This document shows, in pieces, positions 9,901 to 17,162 of a DNA stretch of 64,000 nt (position 1 is the stretch's first letter; the number at the start of each line of letters is the position of its first letter). The translations under genes and the position numbers were made by a program. The notes under the pieces were generated by a model. That model was not told the DNA's origin and made no database searches. It saw only the letters and a list, made by a program, of their open reading frames with translations. The stretch spans positions 186,001-250,000 of the forward strand of contig CAVTJX010000017.1 in NCBI GenBank assembly GCA_963735175.1. The letters are read 5' to 3'. The DNA comes from CAVTJX01 sp963735175. Lineage in GTDB: Bacteria; Electryoneota; RPQS01.

Positions 9901-11733
9901 ATAGTGAGAAAGGCGATTTCGCGGTCGTCCCCGCCCGCCGTTTGCCTGCCCAGAGGCGTAATACAGCCGTCACCCAGCAGCAGCCCGGTCAGCTGCGCCA
10001 CATCGACGGATCTCATGCTTTCCGTGCCGAACGTGCCGGGAACAAGACGTACGATATCGTCCTTCGTGAGTTCACCCGCAGGAACATCACCTCGGTTTTC
10101 GGTGAACACCAAGTGATTCGCGGTAAGTTTCAACCGATATCCCGCGCGAGTTTTCAGTTCATACACCGGTTGCGTTCCCGTCGGAAAGATGCGCTCCACC
10201 CAGTGCATTTCGCCGTCGAGGCTTTTCACCCCACGCGCTTCACCGACCAGTGATTCGATTTGTTCGAGGCCACGTTGAGTAGATACCCATGTATCCGCAG
10301 TCACACACGGATTCGAGGCGTTGATGCGGCCGTCGTTGGGGCAGGTGTTCCACTCATTGATGGTGGTGTCGTACTGCACGCCGGGGTCGGCGCAGGTCCA
10401 GGCGGCTTCGCTGATCTGCTGCCAGAGGTCGCGGGCTTTGAGCGTTTTCGTCACGCGGCCGTCGACGCGCGCTTTCAGCGACCAGCTATCGTCGCGCTCG
10501 ACCGCCAGTAAGAAGCCGTTAGGAATGCGCAGCGAGTTATTGGAATTCTGGCCGCTGACGGTCTGGTAAGCCTTGTGATTCCAGTCAGTATCGTAGGTTT
10601 CGAAGCGGAGACTGGTGACACCCTGGCGGGCGAGTTGCAGCACCCGCTGGATGTAGGTTTCGGGCACGGCGTCGCGGCGGGCGCGGGCGATGGCCAGGCG
10701 CAGCTCGTCGTTGGATTTGGGATCGACGCGCCGGCGGTCGCTGAGCGTGGAGGCGGCGACGACTTTCAAAATCGCGTTCAGATTGCGCTCGCACACCCGC
10801 GACCCGCTGACTAGACTTGCGACCTTCTGCTCTTCGATCACCTTCCAGTTGATAAATTCTTCGACATCGGGATGGTCGACATCGAGGCTGACCATTTTGG
10901 CGGCGCGGCGCGTGGTGCCGCCGGACTTGATGGCGCCCGGCGGCGCGGTCGCCGATTTTCAGGAAGCTCATCAGGCCGCTCGAGACGCCACCACCGGAGA
11001 GCATTTCGGCTTCGCCGCGAATCTTGGAAAAGTTCGTACCGGTGCCGCTGCCATATTTGAAGAGCCGCGCCTCGCGCACCCACAGATCCATGATTCCGCC
11101 TTCGTTGACGAGGTCATCGGAGACGGATTGGATAAAGCAGGCGTGAGGCTGCGGGCGCTCGTAAGCGCTGTCGGACTGGGTGACCTCGTTCGTATGCGGA
11201 TCGACGTAGTAATGGCCCTGGGCATGGCCGCGAATCGAGTACGCCCAGTAGAGGCCGGTGTTAAACCACTGCGGGCTGTTGGGTGCGGTCATCTGGGCGG
11301 CGAGCATGAAGCGCAGTTCGTCGTAGAAGGCGCGCGCGTCCTGCTCATCATCAAAATAGCCGGCTTTCCAGGCCCAATAGGTCCAGCAGCCGGCGAGGCG
11401 GCGGAAGACCTGGCGGGAATCCTTTTCGCCGCCGATGCGGCTGTCTTCAGGCAGTTTGTTCAGGACGTCCCAGTCGGGCTCCTGACGCTGCAGCCACCCG
11501 GGGACGCCTTCTTCCTCGACCGGTTTCGTAGCGGCGGGGACACCCGCCTTGCGCAGATACTTCTGGGCGAGGATGTCTACAGCCACTTGGGACCAGGTTT
11601 CAGGGGCCAGTACGTCGCGGGCTTCAAAGAGGATCTTCCCGTCCGGGCTGGTCAGGCGGCTGGACCAGGGGACAAAGTTGAATTCCTCAAAGGCATCGAC
11701 GTTTTGCCGGGTGTAGCGGCGATCGAATCTCAA
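6995..11733 (-). CDS. nrdJ: Class II (B12-dependent) ribonucleotide reductase with intein, two frameshifts
   Basis: Adenosylcobalamin-dependent reductase making deoxyribonucleotides; about 1,208 aa after removal of a 370-aa intein. Seen: N-terminal MTAPNSPQWFNTGLYWAYSI, SGTGTNFSKIRG, the catalytic loop NP^CGE (intein before the Cys), [32 protein letters not shown], and a C-terminal cysteine tail CPECGQFTMVRNGTCLKC ending GCS, which is the redox-relay tail of this family. Frame breaks near 10940 (extra base; continues IKSGGTTRRAAKMVSLDVDH) and at a C5 run near 7275 (continues PVAKHSYAARRQ). No NrdA/NrdB-type or activator gene is adjacent, as expected for class II. The upstream region carries NrdR-like and DnaA boxes. 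No cobalamin riboswitch motif was seen. Confidence 0.95.
9198..10307 (-). other. Intein with LAGLIDADG endonuclease domain inside nrdJ
   Basis: 370 codons in frame within nrdJ. First residue Cys (CVTADTWVST, block A). Block B is YRLKLTANHLVF with its Thr and His. Two LAGLIDADG-type motifs, LTGLLLGDGCI and LLRGLFTADGTV, mark a homing endonuclease. The C-terminal splicing region is FDLTEPETAHFVANGIAVHN, ending His-Asn, followed by the extein Cys. Splicing would join ...INASNP to CGEYNF. The +1 Cys is also the thiyl-radical cysteine of the enzyme's N-x-C-x-E loop, so the host protein cannot work unless splicing is exact. All splice-junction residues look intact and no frameshift falls inside. 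Confidence 0.95.
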
Positions 11734-11788
11734 CGCTCCTCCTCACGATCGGCAGTTTCGAGGTCAGTGAAATGATCTTGGAGTATCG

Positions 11789-11800
11789 CCTTGTACAAGG
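11789..11800. promoter_or_regulatory. Perfect 12-bp palindrome upstream of nrdJ
   Basis: CCTTGTACAAGG, a fully self-complementary dodecamer 56 bp upstream of the nrdJ start. It could be a dimeric repressor operator in the nrdJ leader; the binding protein is unknown. Confidence 0.4.
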
Positions 11801-11813
11801 TGTAATGGACGAG

Positions 11814-11829
11814 GTACGATATATTGTGT
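11814..11829. promoter_or_regulatory. NrdR-box-like site 1
   Basis: GTACGATATATTGTGT matches 13 of 16 positions of the NrdR palindrome ACACAATATATTGTGT as I recall it. NrdR is the ATP/dATP-sensing repressor of reductase genes. It lies in the nrdJ upstream region with a second box 157 bp away centre-to-centre, close to 15 helical turns. Confidence 0.6.
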
Positions 11830-11852
11830 GGGGAAATGTGGCGAATTCCGAG

Positions 11853-11861
11853 TTATCCACA
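11853..11861 (+). promoter_or_regulatory. DnaA box
   Basis: TTATCCACA, an exact match to the DnaA-box consensus, in the nrdJ control region. A second exact copy in the same direction lies 75 bp away. Confidence 0.6.
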
Positions 11862-11927
11862 TAAACACCCACAGATTGGCCTCCTACATTCGGCTCGAAG
11901 TCAGGAATCGAGGTAATGTTAAGGAGG

Positions 11928-11936
11928 TTATCCACA
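11928..11936 (+). promoter_or_regulatory. DnaA box
   Basis: Second exact TTATCCACA. Two-mismatch relatives are nearby (TGTGGGGAA near 11827, TGTGGACAG near 11957). Known reductase promoters such as E. coli nrdAB also carry DnaA boxes, so a link of nrdJ to the replication cycle is plausible. Confidence 0.6.
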
Positions 11937-11970
11937 CGTCCACAAGAAATAAGGTCTGTGGACAGGTATA

Positions 11971-11986
11971 CCACAAGATATTGTAT
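11971..11986. promoter_or_regulatory. NrdR-box-like site 2
   Basis: CCACAAGATATTGTAT, 13 of 16 matches to the same palindrome as site 1. It lies just downstream of the predicted minus-strand promoter (12004-12033), a position where repressor binding would block transcription. Confidence 0.6.
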
Positions 11987-12003
11987 GATAATTGGCGGGC
12001 AGT

Positions 12004-12033
12004 AATATACAGCGTGTACACTCACGAAGTCAA
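12004..12033 (-). promoter_or_regulatory. Predicted sigma70-type promoter for nrdJ
   Basis: On the minus strand: TTGACT (12033-12028), an 18-base spacer, then TATATT (12009-12004). Transcription would start near 11997 and give a leader of about 260 nt that contains both NrdR-like boxes, both DnaA boxes and the palindrome. Prediction from consensus only. Confidence 0.45.
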
Positions 12034-12294
12034 GCACGAAGAAAGAACTTTTTAAAAGCCGATTTTGTCGTTTTATTCCATGTAATTTATAAGTTTTATG
12101 TACCGATCCGTCGTTTTGCGTGATATATACTATGATTCAGAGTAAAATCCATAAGTTGAGGTGATTTGTCACCTTGAGAGTAAGCTTATCTGGATCAGTC
12201 ACAATCTTCAACTCTGGCACCTCTGTTGCTTTAGGCACGCTGACCCTCCGATGCCTCTCGGACGAAATGAGACGCGAATTGGGGTGTGCCGGAC
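12034..12294. other. AT-rich divergent intergenic region
   Basis: Between the nrdJ promoter and the rpsR promoter. It is AT-rich around 12045-12150 and contains no supported gene. A GATATATACTATG segment near 12122 looks like a possible extra -10 or regulator site but lacks a good -35 partner. Confidence 0.4.
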
Positions 12295-12323
12295 TTGACA
12301 AGATAGTCGTAATCCATTATATT
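12295..12323 (+). promoter_or_regulatory. Strong sigma70-type promoter for rpsR-rpmB-rpmG
   Basis: TTGACA at 12295-12300, 17-base spacer, TATATT at 12318-12323, about 75 bp before the rpsR start. The spacer/-10 contains TCGTAAT-CC-ATTATAT (12307-12322). Its left half equals the B. subtilis Zur half-site as I recall it, and the right half is imperfect. Confidence 0.7.
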
Positions 12324-12346
12324 GTGAGGTTCTTACGGAAACCCCT

Positions 12347-12370
12347 GCGGCGGAGCCTTCGGTCCGCCGC
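12347..12370 (+). promoter_or_regulatory. Leader hairpin in the rpsR 5' untranslated region
   Basis: GCGGCGGA / TCCGCCGC, a perfect 8-bp stem with loop GCCTTCGG, 28 bases before the rpsR start codon. It could be a ribosomal-protein autoregulatory element. The position and CCG-rich strand are suggestive only. Confidence 0.4.
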
Positions 12371-12398
12371 TTCACAGCCACAGTGGAGATTCCAAGCC

Positions 12399-12635
12399 AT
12401 GCGACTTCGCCCGGGCGGCCAGCGGAAACCTTCGTACCTCGAAGAGCACCGCATCGATTTTATCGACTACAAGGATACCAAGGTTCTGCAGCGATTTGTT
12501 TCGCCACAGGGCAAGATCCTGCCGCGACGGCTGACCCGTCTGACCAACATTCAGCAGCGCGCGTTGACGACCGCGGTGAAGCGGGCTCGTCATCTGGCCC
12601 TGTTGCCGTATTCGTCGGATGCGGAAGCCTATTAA
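12399..12635 (+). CDS. rpsR: 30S ribosomal protein S18
   Basis: 78 aa starting MRLRPGGQRKPSYLEEHR at the ATG at 12399, with GTGGAG upstream. The core is IDFIDYKDTKVLQRFVSPQG, KILPRRLTRLTNIQQRALTT and AVKRARHLALLPY, the S18 signature that binds 16S rRNA with S6. It has no cysteines, so it is the zinc-independent form. An upstream in-frame extension back to 12174 is not protein-like and is rejected. It is first in a tight cluster with rpmB and rpmG, not in the usual rpsF-rpsR-rplI setting. Confidence 0.95.
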   Translation: MRLRPGGQRKPSYLEEHRIDFIDYKDTKVLQRFVSPQGKILPRRLTRLTNIQQRALTTAVKRARHLALLPYSSDAEAY

Positions 12636-12665
12636 CCTCGAACCAGCGAAAGCGAGTTTATCGAT

Positions 12666-12884
12666 ATGTCACGCATTTGTCCGGTCACCGGCCGCAGCCG
12701 GCACAAGGCCAATAACGTCAGCCACGCTAACAATCGCACACGCAAGTGGCAGCTCCCCAACCTGCGCACCAAGAAGTTCTTCGACGAGAAGACCGGGACG
12801 TGGATCGTGCTGCGGGTGAGCGCGCGCGGAATCAAGACCATCACTAAGAAGGGTCTGGACAAGGCCCTCAACTTCATCGACTAA
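12666..12884 (+). CDS. rpmB: 50S ribosomal protein L28
   Basis: 72 aa: MSRICPVTGRSRHKANNVSH, then ANNRTRKWQLPNLRTKKFFD and a C-terminal TWIVLRVSARGIKTITKKGL. Full length for L28. Only one cysteine is present, so the zinc ribbon is absent. It sits 30 bp after rpsR and 9 bp before rpmG, consistent with one transcript. Confidence 0.95.
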   Translation: MSRICPVTGRSRHKANNVSHANNRTRKWQLPNLRTKKFFDEKTGTWIVLRVSARGIKTITKKGLDKALNFID

Positions 12885-12893
12885 GGGGCGACC

Positions 12894-13079
12894 ATGGCAT
12901 CGAAGAAGAAAGAGGGACGGGTGATCATCCACCTCGAATGCACGGAAGCCAAAGCGGCCGGCATGTCACCGTCCCGTTATACTACGATGAAGAACCGGCA
13001 CAACGATGCCGAGCGCATGGAACTGAAAAAGTACAATTGGTTCATGCGCAAGATGACGCTGCACCGCGAAGTGCGCTGA
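12894..13079 (+). CDS. rpmG: 50S ribosomal protein L33, zinc-free type
   Basis: 61 aa: MASKKKEGRVIIHLECTEAK, SPSRYTTMKNRHNDAERMEL, then KKYNWFMRKMTLHREVR. The C-terminal CxxC pair of zinc-binding L33 is replaced by NWFM and only one Cys remains at the first site, so this is the zinc-free form. It is last gene of the cluster; a strong terminator starts 22 bp after its stop. Confidence 0.93.
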   Translation: MASKKKEGRVIIHLECTEAKAAGMSPSRYTTMKNRHNDAERMELKKYNWFMRKMTLHREVR

Positions 13080-13100
13080 ACGGATCATTGGCAGAGCTTT

Positions 13101-13134
13101 AAACGAGGCGAATCCGCGTGGATTCGCCTCGTTT
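13101..13134 (+). terminator. Terminator after rpmG
   Basis: Perfect 15-bp inverted repeat AAACGAGGCGAATCC / GGATTCGCCTCGTTT with loop GCGT, ending in TTTCATTT. It closes the rpsR-rpmB-rpmG transcript. Confidence 0.85.
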
Positions 13135-13378
13135 CATTTGTGAAATCCACACGTCTAAATTTCCGCCTGGTGGCAAGATCTATTTCTTATTTTGAACGCA
13201 TGAACAGGCCTCAGGTTCCTGAATTCCGCTGCCCCAGTGCGGCATCGCGCCACCCCTATCCCCTCTCCCGTTCTGCAAAGAATGGAGAAAGAGAAGCAGA
13301 AGGAAGAAGATCAGGGGCGACTCCGGAGATTCGCCGCGACAGTCCGGCCTGCGGATGGATGGCTCTGAACTGAAATGG
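13135..13378. other. Intergenic region between converging transcripts
   Basis: About 240 bp between two strong hairpins. Overlapping short frames on both strands are low-complexity or Arg/Pro-rich and not supported. Nothing recognised. Confidence 0.4.
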
Positions 13379-13412
13379 AACGAGGGCGGATGCGTATGCA
13401 TCCGCCCTCGTT
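13379..13412 (-). terminator. Terminator after the T9SS cargo gene
   Basis: Perfect 15-bp inverted repeat AACGAGGGCGGATGC / GCATCCGCCCTCGTT with loop GTAT. It lies downstream of the minus-strand cargo gene. Its sequence strongly resembles the rpmG terminator (shared outer AACGAGG). Confidence 0.6.
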
Positions 13413-13423
13413 GGTATCATGCG

Positions 13424-13497
13424 AGATCCTTCAACCGAAGATGGTTTCAGGATGACCGCCTAATAAGATCCTTCAACCGAAACGGTTTCAGGATGAC
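13424..13497. repeat. Two tandem copies of a ~33-bp element
   Basis: Copy 1 at 13424-13456 and copy 2 at 13466-13497 share AGATCCTTCAACCGAA, then GGTTTCAGGATGAC, with two or three differing bases between, separated by 9 bp. Each copy has self-complementary arms (AACCGAA/GGTTT and ATCCT/AGGAT), so it can fold. It resembles REP-like intergenic elements. Confidence 0.7.
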
Positions 13498-13509
13498 GCG
13501 CGGAGCGCG

Positions 13510-15594
13510 TCACTTCAGGAGCATCATCTTGCGGATGTCACTGAAGGAGCCAGCCTCGAGACGGTAGAAATAGATGCCGGCCGGAAGGTTGGCGGCATCG
13601 AACGACTGCTTGTAGACGCCCGCAGGCAAGGTCTCATTCACGAGCAGCGCGATTTCCTGACCGAGCACGTTGTAGACCGTCAAGCGCACGCTCGCGCTGG
13701 TGGGCAGCGAGAAGTGAATGTCGGTGGTCGGGTTGAACGGATTCGGGAAGTTCTGCGCCAGACTGAATTCGGTGGGCAGGCTGTGGTTCGGCTGCGGCAC
13801 GGCCTGGGGCAGGACGCCTTCGCCGCGGATGATGATGTTCTTCGGCGAGTGGTTGTGCGAATTGTTCGTAATCGCCAGCACGCCCGGGTAGGTACGGACC
13901 GCAAACGGATTGAAGGTGATGTCGATGGCGGCGGAATCGCCCGTTTCGATAGTCGCAGAGACCGGACTGATCGTGAACGCGGGGCGAATTGTCACCGGGG
14001 TGATCGCCGTGGGCGGCATCGAGACGGTTAGCGGTTGTTCGTTGCCGTTGTTGTAAACCCAGAGTGTAATCGTGCGCTCGGAATCACCCGCCGCAACAAC
14101 CTGACCGAATTGCAGCGTGTCAGTGCTGGTCGTAATCAGCGGCCACGGCGGCAGCATGCTGGTGGTGTCAATGTAGGCCTGGATGCACCAGTTGCCGGAG
14201 ATGTCGGCGTACCAGGTGTCATCCGAGAACTGCCACGCAATTTCGCGGCCGGTGGGTTGCATATTGGTGATGTTGGCGGCCACCGGAGCGGTGTTGTCCT
14301 GGCCGAGGCTGCGGCCGTTATAGATGTAGAGGACCGTGAAGCGCTGGCCGTCGAACACGTAGACCGGCGGATCGACGAGGACCGTGTTCCAGCCAGAGAC
14401 GAGGTTGGTCGTGGTCGACCACAGCGGTTCGCCGGTGGGGACGCCGGTGGCGGGGTCATTCAACCAGATCTGGAGTCCGCCGGTGGCGGTTCCAGTCGAG
14501 ACATTGACCCGCAGGGATTCGACCGCGGCGGCGTAATCCACGGGGAAGAAGGTCACACCCCAGCCCGCGCCGTTGCTGAAGCTGGTATAACCGTCAGCCG
14601 CGAGGTTGTCGTCATAGCGGAACCAGTCGTGGAGGGGCTTAACCAACAGCCGCAGCCAGCTGGTATCATTGCCGGCAATGGCGTCACCGGTGATTTGCGC
14701 CACGCAGCCGGCCATGTATTCACCCGCGTCCACCGGGGTGAAATCTTCGCCGGCCTCGGTCTGCACGGACTCGCCACGCGCCAATGTATCGACTGCGAAG
14801 TCGTTGGTGAAGACGATCGTATTGGTGGGGCCCTTTACGAAGAAGCGCGTGTTGAAAGCGCCGACGTTGACGTTACCCGAGTTCTTGATCAGACCGCCGA
14901 GGGTGAGTGTCTTGCCCGGCAGCATGTGGAACACGGGGAGGTCTGCCGCATTATGGTTGTAGCATTCTTCGGCGGACAGGTCGGTGTAGTCGGCGGCGTC
15001 GCCTCCGACATCGATCAGCCAGTCACCACCGGCCACATACCACGTCTGTCCCGTATGGGCGAACGAGTACATGGGACGGTTGGCCGTCGGGGCGTTGTCG
15101 ATCCAGAAACGCCAGCCGCCGGTCGGCTGCGGGCCGAGGACAACGAAAAAGTCGGTTCCGGCGGCGATGTCCACGGGGGCGGGCAGGTTGGTGTCGATCC
15201 AGGTGTTGTTCGGCACGTTGGCAACACTCCAGCGCGCCAGAACGGCGCCCAGATTGGCGCCCGCAGCGGCATGCACGATCACCGAACACGGAGCGGTGGA
15301 CGTGGTGGTGTTACGACAGACGAAATAGACGCTGCGCAGGTTGAAGGCGCTGGGCGCCGTGAAGCGCACGCGAGCCCACAAGCCGTCGGCGCTACCGTAA
15401 TACGCGGCGGGGGCGCCATTGTCGTAAAAGATGCTGTCCTCTTGGGGATCATCCAACGATCCGGCGAAATGGCCGGCGGGGGACAGGACAACCTCGTTCG
15501 GGTTGACCTTGATCAGTGACGGTCCAGTGTCAGCCCACGCGAAACTTGCGCAGGCAAGCAGGCAAAGAACCACAATCCACGGAAATCGGCTCAT
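13510..15594 (-). CDS. Secreted protein with T9SS-type C-terminal sorting domain
   Basis: 694 aa. Signal peptide MSRFPWIVVLCLLACASFAWA. A beta-rich extracellular region contains repeated NxxG/Trp-Phe motifs such as GGWRFWIDNAP. An Ig-like/ASPM-SPD2-Hydin-type module at about 500-595 reads LQFGQVVAAGDSERTITLWV and ITFNPFAVRTYPGVLAITNN. The last ~85 residues are a FlgD-like sorting domain: NFPNPFNPTTDIHFSLP, VRLTVYNVLGQEIALLV, LPAGVYKQSFDAANLPAGIY, RKMMLLK. Such domains direct cargo through the type IX secretion system and are removed at the surface. The catalytic or binding role is not recognisable. Single gene with its own terminator. Confidence 0.88.
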   Translation of the reverse strand: MSRFPWIVVLCLLACASFAWADTGPSLIKVNPNEVVLSPAGHFAGSLDDPQEDSIFYDNGAPAAYYGSADGLWARVRFTAPSAFNLRSVYFVCRNTTTSTAPCSVIVHAAAGANLGAVLARWSVANVPNNTWIDTNLPAPVDIAAGTDFFVVLGPQPTGGWRFWIDNAPTANRPMYSFAHTGQTWYVAGGDWLIDVGGDAADYTDLSAEECYNHNAADLPVFHMLPGKTLTLGGLIKNSGNVNVGAFNTRFFVKGPTNTIVFTNDFAVDTLARGESVQTEAGEDFTPVDAGEYMAGCVAQITGDAIAGNDTSWLRLLVKPLHDWFRYDDNLAADGYTSFSNGAGWGVTFFPVDYAAAVESLRVNVSTGTATGGLQIWLNDPATGVPTGEPLWSTTTNLVSGWNTVLVDPPVYVFDGQRFTVLYIYNGRSLGQDNTAPVAANITNMQPTGREIAWQFSDDTWYADISGNWCIQAYIDTTSMLPPWPLITTSTDTLQFGQVVAAGDSERTITLWVYNNGNEQPLTVSMPPTAITPVTIRPAFTISPVSATIETGDSAAIDITFNPFAVRTYPGVLAITNNSHNHSPKNIIIRGEGVLPQAVPQPNHSLPTEFSLAQNFPNPFNPTTDIHFSLPTSASVRLTVYNVLGQEIALLVNETLPAGVYKQSFDAANLPAGIYFYRLEAGSFSDIRKMMLLK

Positions 15595-15693
15595 AGTTGA
15601 TCCTTCTGATGATAAGGTGTGAGGCGAAAGAAATTATGTATGGCATTCGATGATTGAAGCGGAAACGAATGCAGTTTCAAGTCGTGCATATAA

Positions 15694-16284
15694 TCAGCCG
15701 CGATAGAGACCGTGCTCCCGGATATAAGCGGCCACCGCCGGCGGCACGAGGTCCGCGACGGATTGTCCGCGGATTATACAGCGACGGATTTCCGTGGCGG
15801 AAATATCCAGCAAGGGCGTTTGCAGAAGCCGGACACGCGCCAGGTATTCCGGCCGGACCGCGTCCAGCGCAAAACCGGGTCGCGGCAGGACGGCCACGCG
15901 TGCATGGCGGAACAAATCTTCGGGATCCTTCCAGCGCGGCAGTTCAATCAACGAATCGAGGCCGACGATGAGCCACAATTCGTAGGCAGCGGCGGGAAAA
16001 ACCCGGATCACGCGGCGGACCGTATCTGTCGTGTAAGCCGGCCCGGCGGACTGTTCCTCAAAATCGCCGAGTTCAAGCGCCGGGAAATCCGCGAGTGCGA
16101 GCCGCAGCATTTCCTTGCGGTGCACGTACGGCGTCAGCGGATCACGCAGCTTGTGCGGCGGCTGCGGATTGGGCAGCAGTATGACGCGATCCAACGCGAG
16201 TTCACGGCGTGCGCCGTCGATGGCACGCAGATGACCGTTATGGACGGGATCGAACGTCCCGCCGAACAGTCCGAGGCGTGTCAC
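15694..16284 (-). CDS. nadD: Nicotinate-nucleotide adenylyltransferase
   Basis: About 196 aa. Transfers AMP to nicotinate mononucleotide in NAD synthesis. It shows the nucleotidyltransferase motif GLFGGTFDPVHNGHL near the N-terminus and the C-terminal DISATEIRRCI, equivalent to ISSTxIR. The start is the GTG at 16284, which overlaps the TGA of the preceding bamD-like gene (GTGA). The longer upstream extension in the same frame is Arg/Ser-rich and lies inside bamD, so it is rejected. Translational coupling to bamD is likely. Confidence 0.95.
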   Translation of the reverse strand: MTRLGLFGGTFDPVHNGHLRAIDGARRELALDRVILLPNPQPPHKLRDPLTPYVHRKEMLRLALADFPALELGDFEEQSAGPAYTTDTVRRVIRVFPAAAYELWLIVGLDSLIELPRWKDPEDLFRHARVAVLPRPGFALDAVRPEYLARVRLLQTPLLDISATEIRRCIIRGQSVADLVPPAVAAYIREHGLYRG

Positions 16285-17087
16285 GGTGTGCTGAGAATCG
16301 CCGGTCCCGTATGACGCGTGGCGACGGCCAGCATCTCGCGGGAGCGCGCAGCGTTCGGACCGGCGGGATATTTCTGAAGATAAACATCCAGTTCGCCGCG
16401 GGCGCGGTCCCATGTCCGCAGCGCGTAGAAGCTGCGGGCCTTCAGAAACTGCGCGTGTTCGGCCAGCGGCGTATCGTAGTAATTATCGAGCACGACATCC
16501 GCGTAGAGGACCGCCGACGCGTATTCACGCAATCCGTAATAGAGAGTGGCGGCGGCGTAGACTTTACGCGCGAGCTTGCTTCGCGTCAGGCCGAGGTAGC
16601 GGTAGCCGCTGTCGGCGAGGGCGTGGGTGGGATACTCTTCGAGGAAGCGCTGAAAGCCCTGCAACGCCTTGTTCGTGTTCGATTGGTCGAGGGTATATTG
16701 CGGCGAGAGTTGATAGTAGCAGCGCGCTTCAAAGTAGAGCGCGTCACCGACCAGGGCGCTCGACGGGTACTGTTCGAGGACCCGGCGAAACTCATCCGCC
16801 GCCACGAGGTAGTCTTCCGTTTCGAAGCTGGTAAGCGCGAGATAAAACTGCGCGGAATCGATGACGGCGGAGCCGGAGTAATTCAGCACGATGTCGTGCA
16901 GCACGGACTGGGCGCGGAGATAGCGTTCCCGCGCGAAGAGGCTTTTGGCCTTCTGCCAGGCTTCGTCAACACCCAACGGTTCGTGTGATTGAGTCTTACG
17001 AAACGCGGCACAGCCCACGGTGAGCAGCAAGCCGCCGATGAGGACCGGCCAGATGAGCCGGGAGATTAAAGTGCGAAGTGTGGACAA
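16281..17087 (-). CDS. bamD: Outer-membrane assembly lipoprotein BamD-like (TPR)
   Basis: 268 aa. Lipoprotein signal with lipobox TVGC at about residue 26. TPR-type helices follow: ARERYLRAQSVLHDIVLNYS, YLVAADEFRRVLEQYPSSAL, ALQGFQRFLEEYPTHALADS, EYASAVLYADVVLDNYYDTP. Length and repeat layout fit BamD/YfiO, the lipoprotein that works with BamA in outer-membrane beta-barrel insertion. The stop overlaps the nadD start by the GTGA quartet. Confidence 0.85.
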   Translation of the reverse strand: MSTLRTLISRLIWPVLIGGLLLTVGCAAFRKTQSHEPLGVDEAWQKAKSLFARERYLRAQSVLHDIVLNYSGSAVIDSAQFYLALTSFETEDYLVAADEFRRVLEQYPSSALVGDALYFEARCYYQLSPQYTLDQSNTNKALQGFQRFLEEYPTHALADSGYRYLGLTRSKLARKVYAAATLYYGLREYASAVLYADVVLDNYYDTPLAEHAQFLKARSFYALRTWDRARGELDVYLQKYPAGPNAARSREMLAVATRHTGPAILSTP

Positions 17088-17162
17088 GCGAACAGACTTT
17101 CCGGTTCGGGCGGAGTGACCGCCGGGGAATAGGAGAGGAAGGTGATGCAGACCGCCCCAAAG

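Noticed and set aside
11734..12033. Cobalamin riboswitch before nrdJ
   Set aside because: No B12-box-like segment found in the leader despite the B12-dependent enzyme.
11821..12150. Chromosomal replication origin
   Set aside because: Only two perfect DnaA boxes, and dnaA, dnaN or gidA are absent; better explained as regulatory sites, though kept as a finding to test.
12174..12398. N-terminal extension of S18
   Set aside because: The upstream in-frame residues cross the promoter and leader and do not resemble S18; ATG 12399 has a ribosome-binding site.
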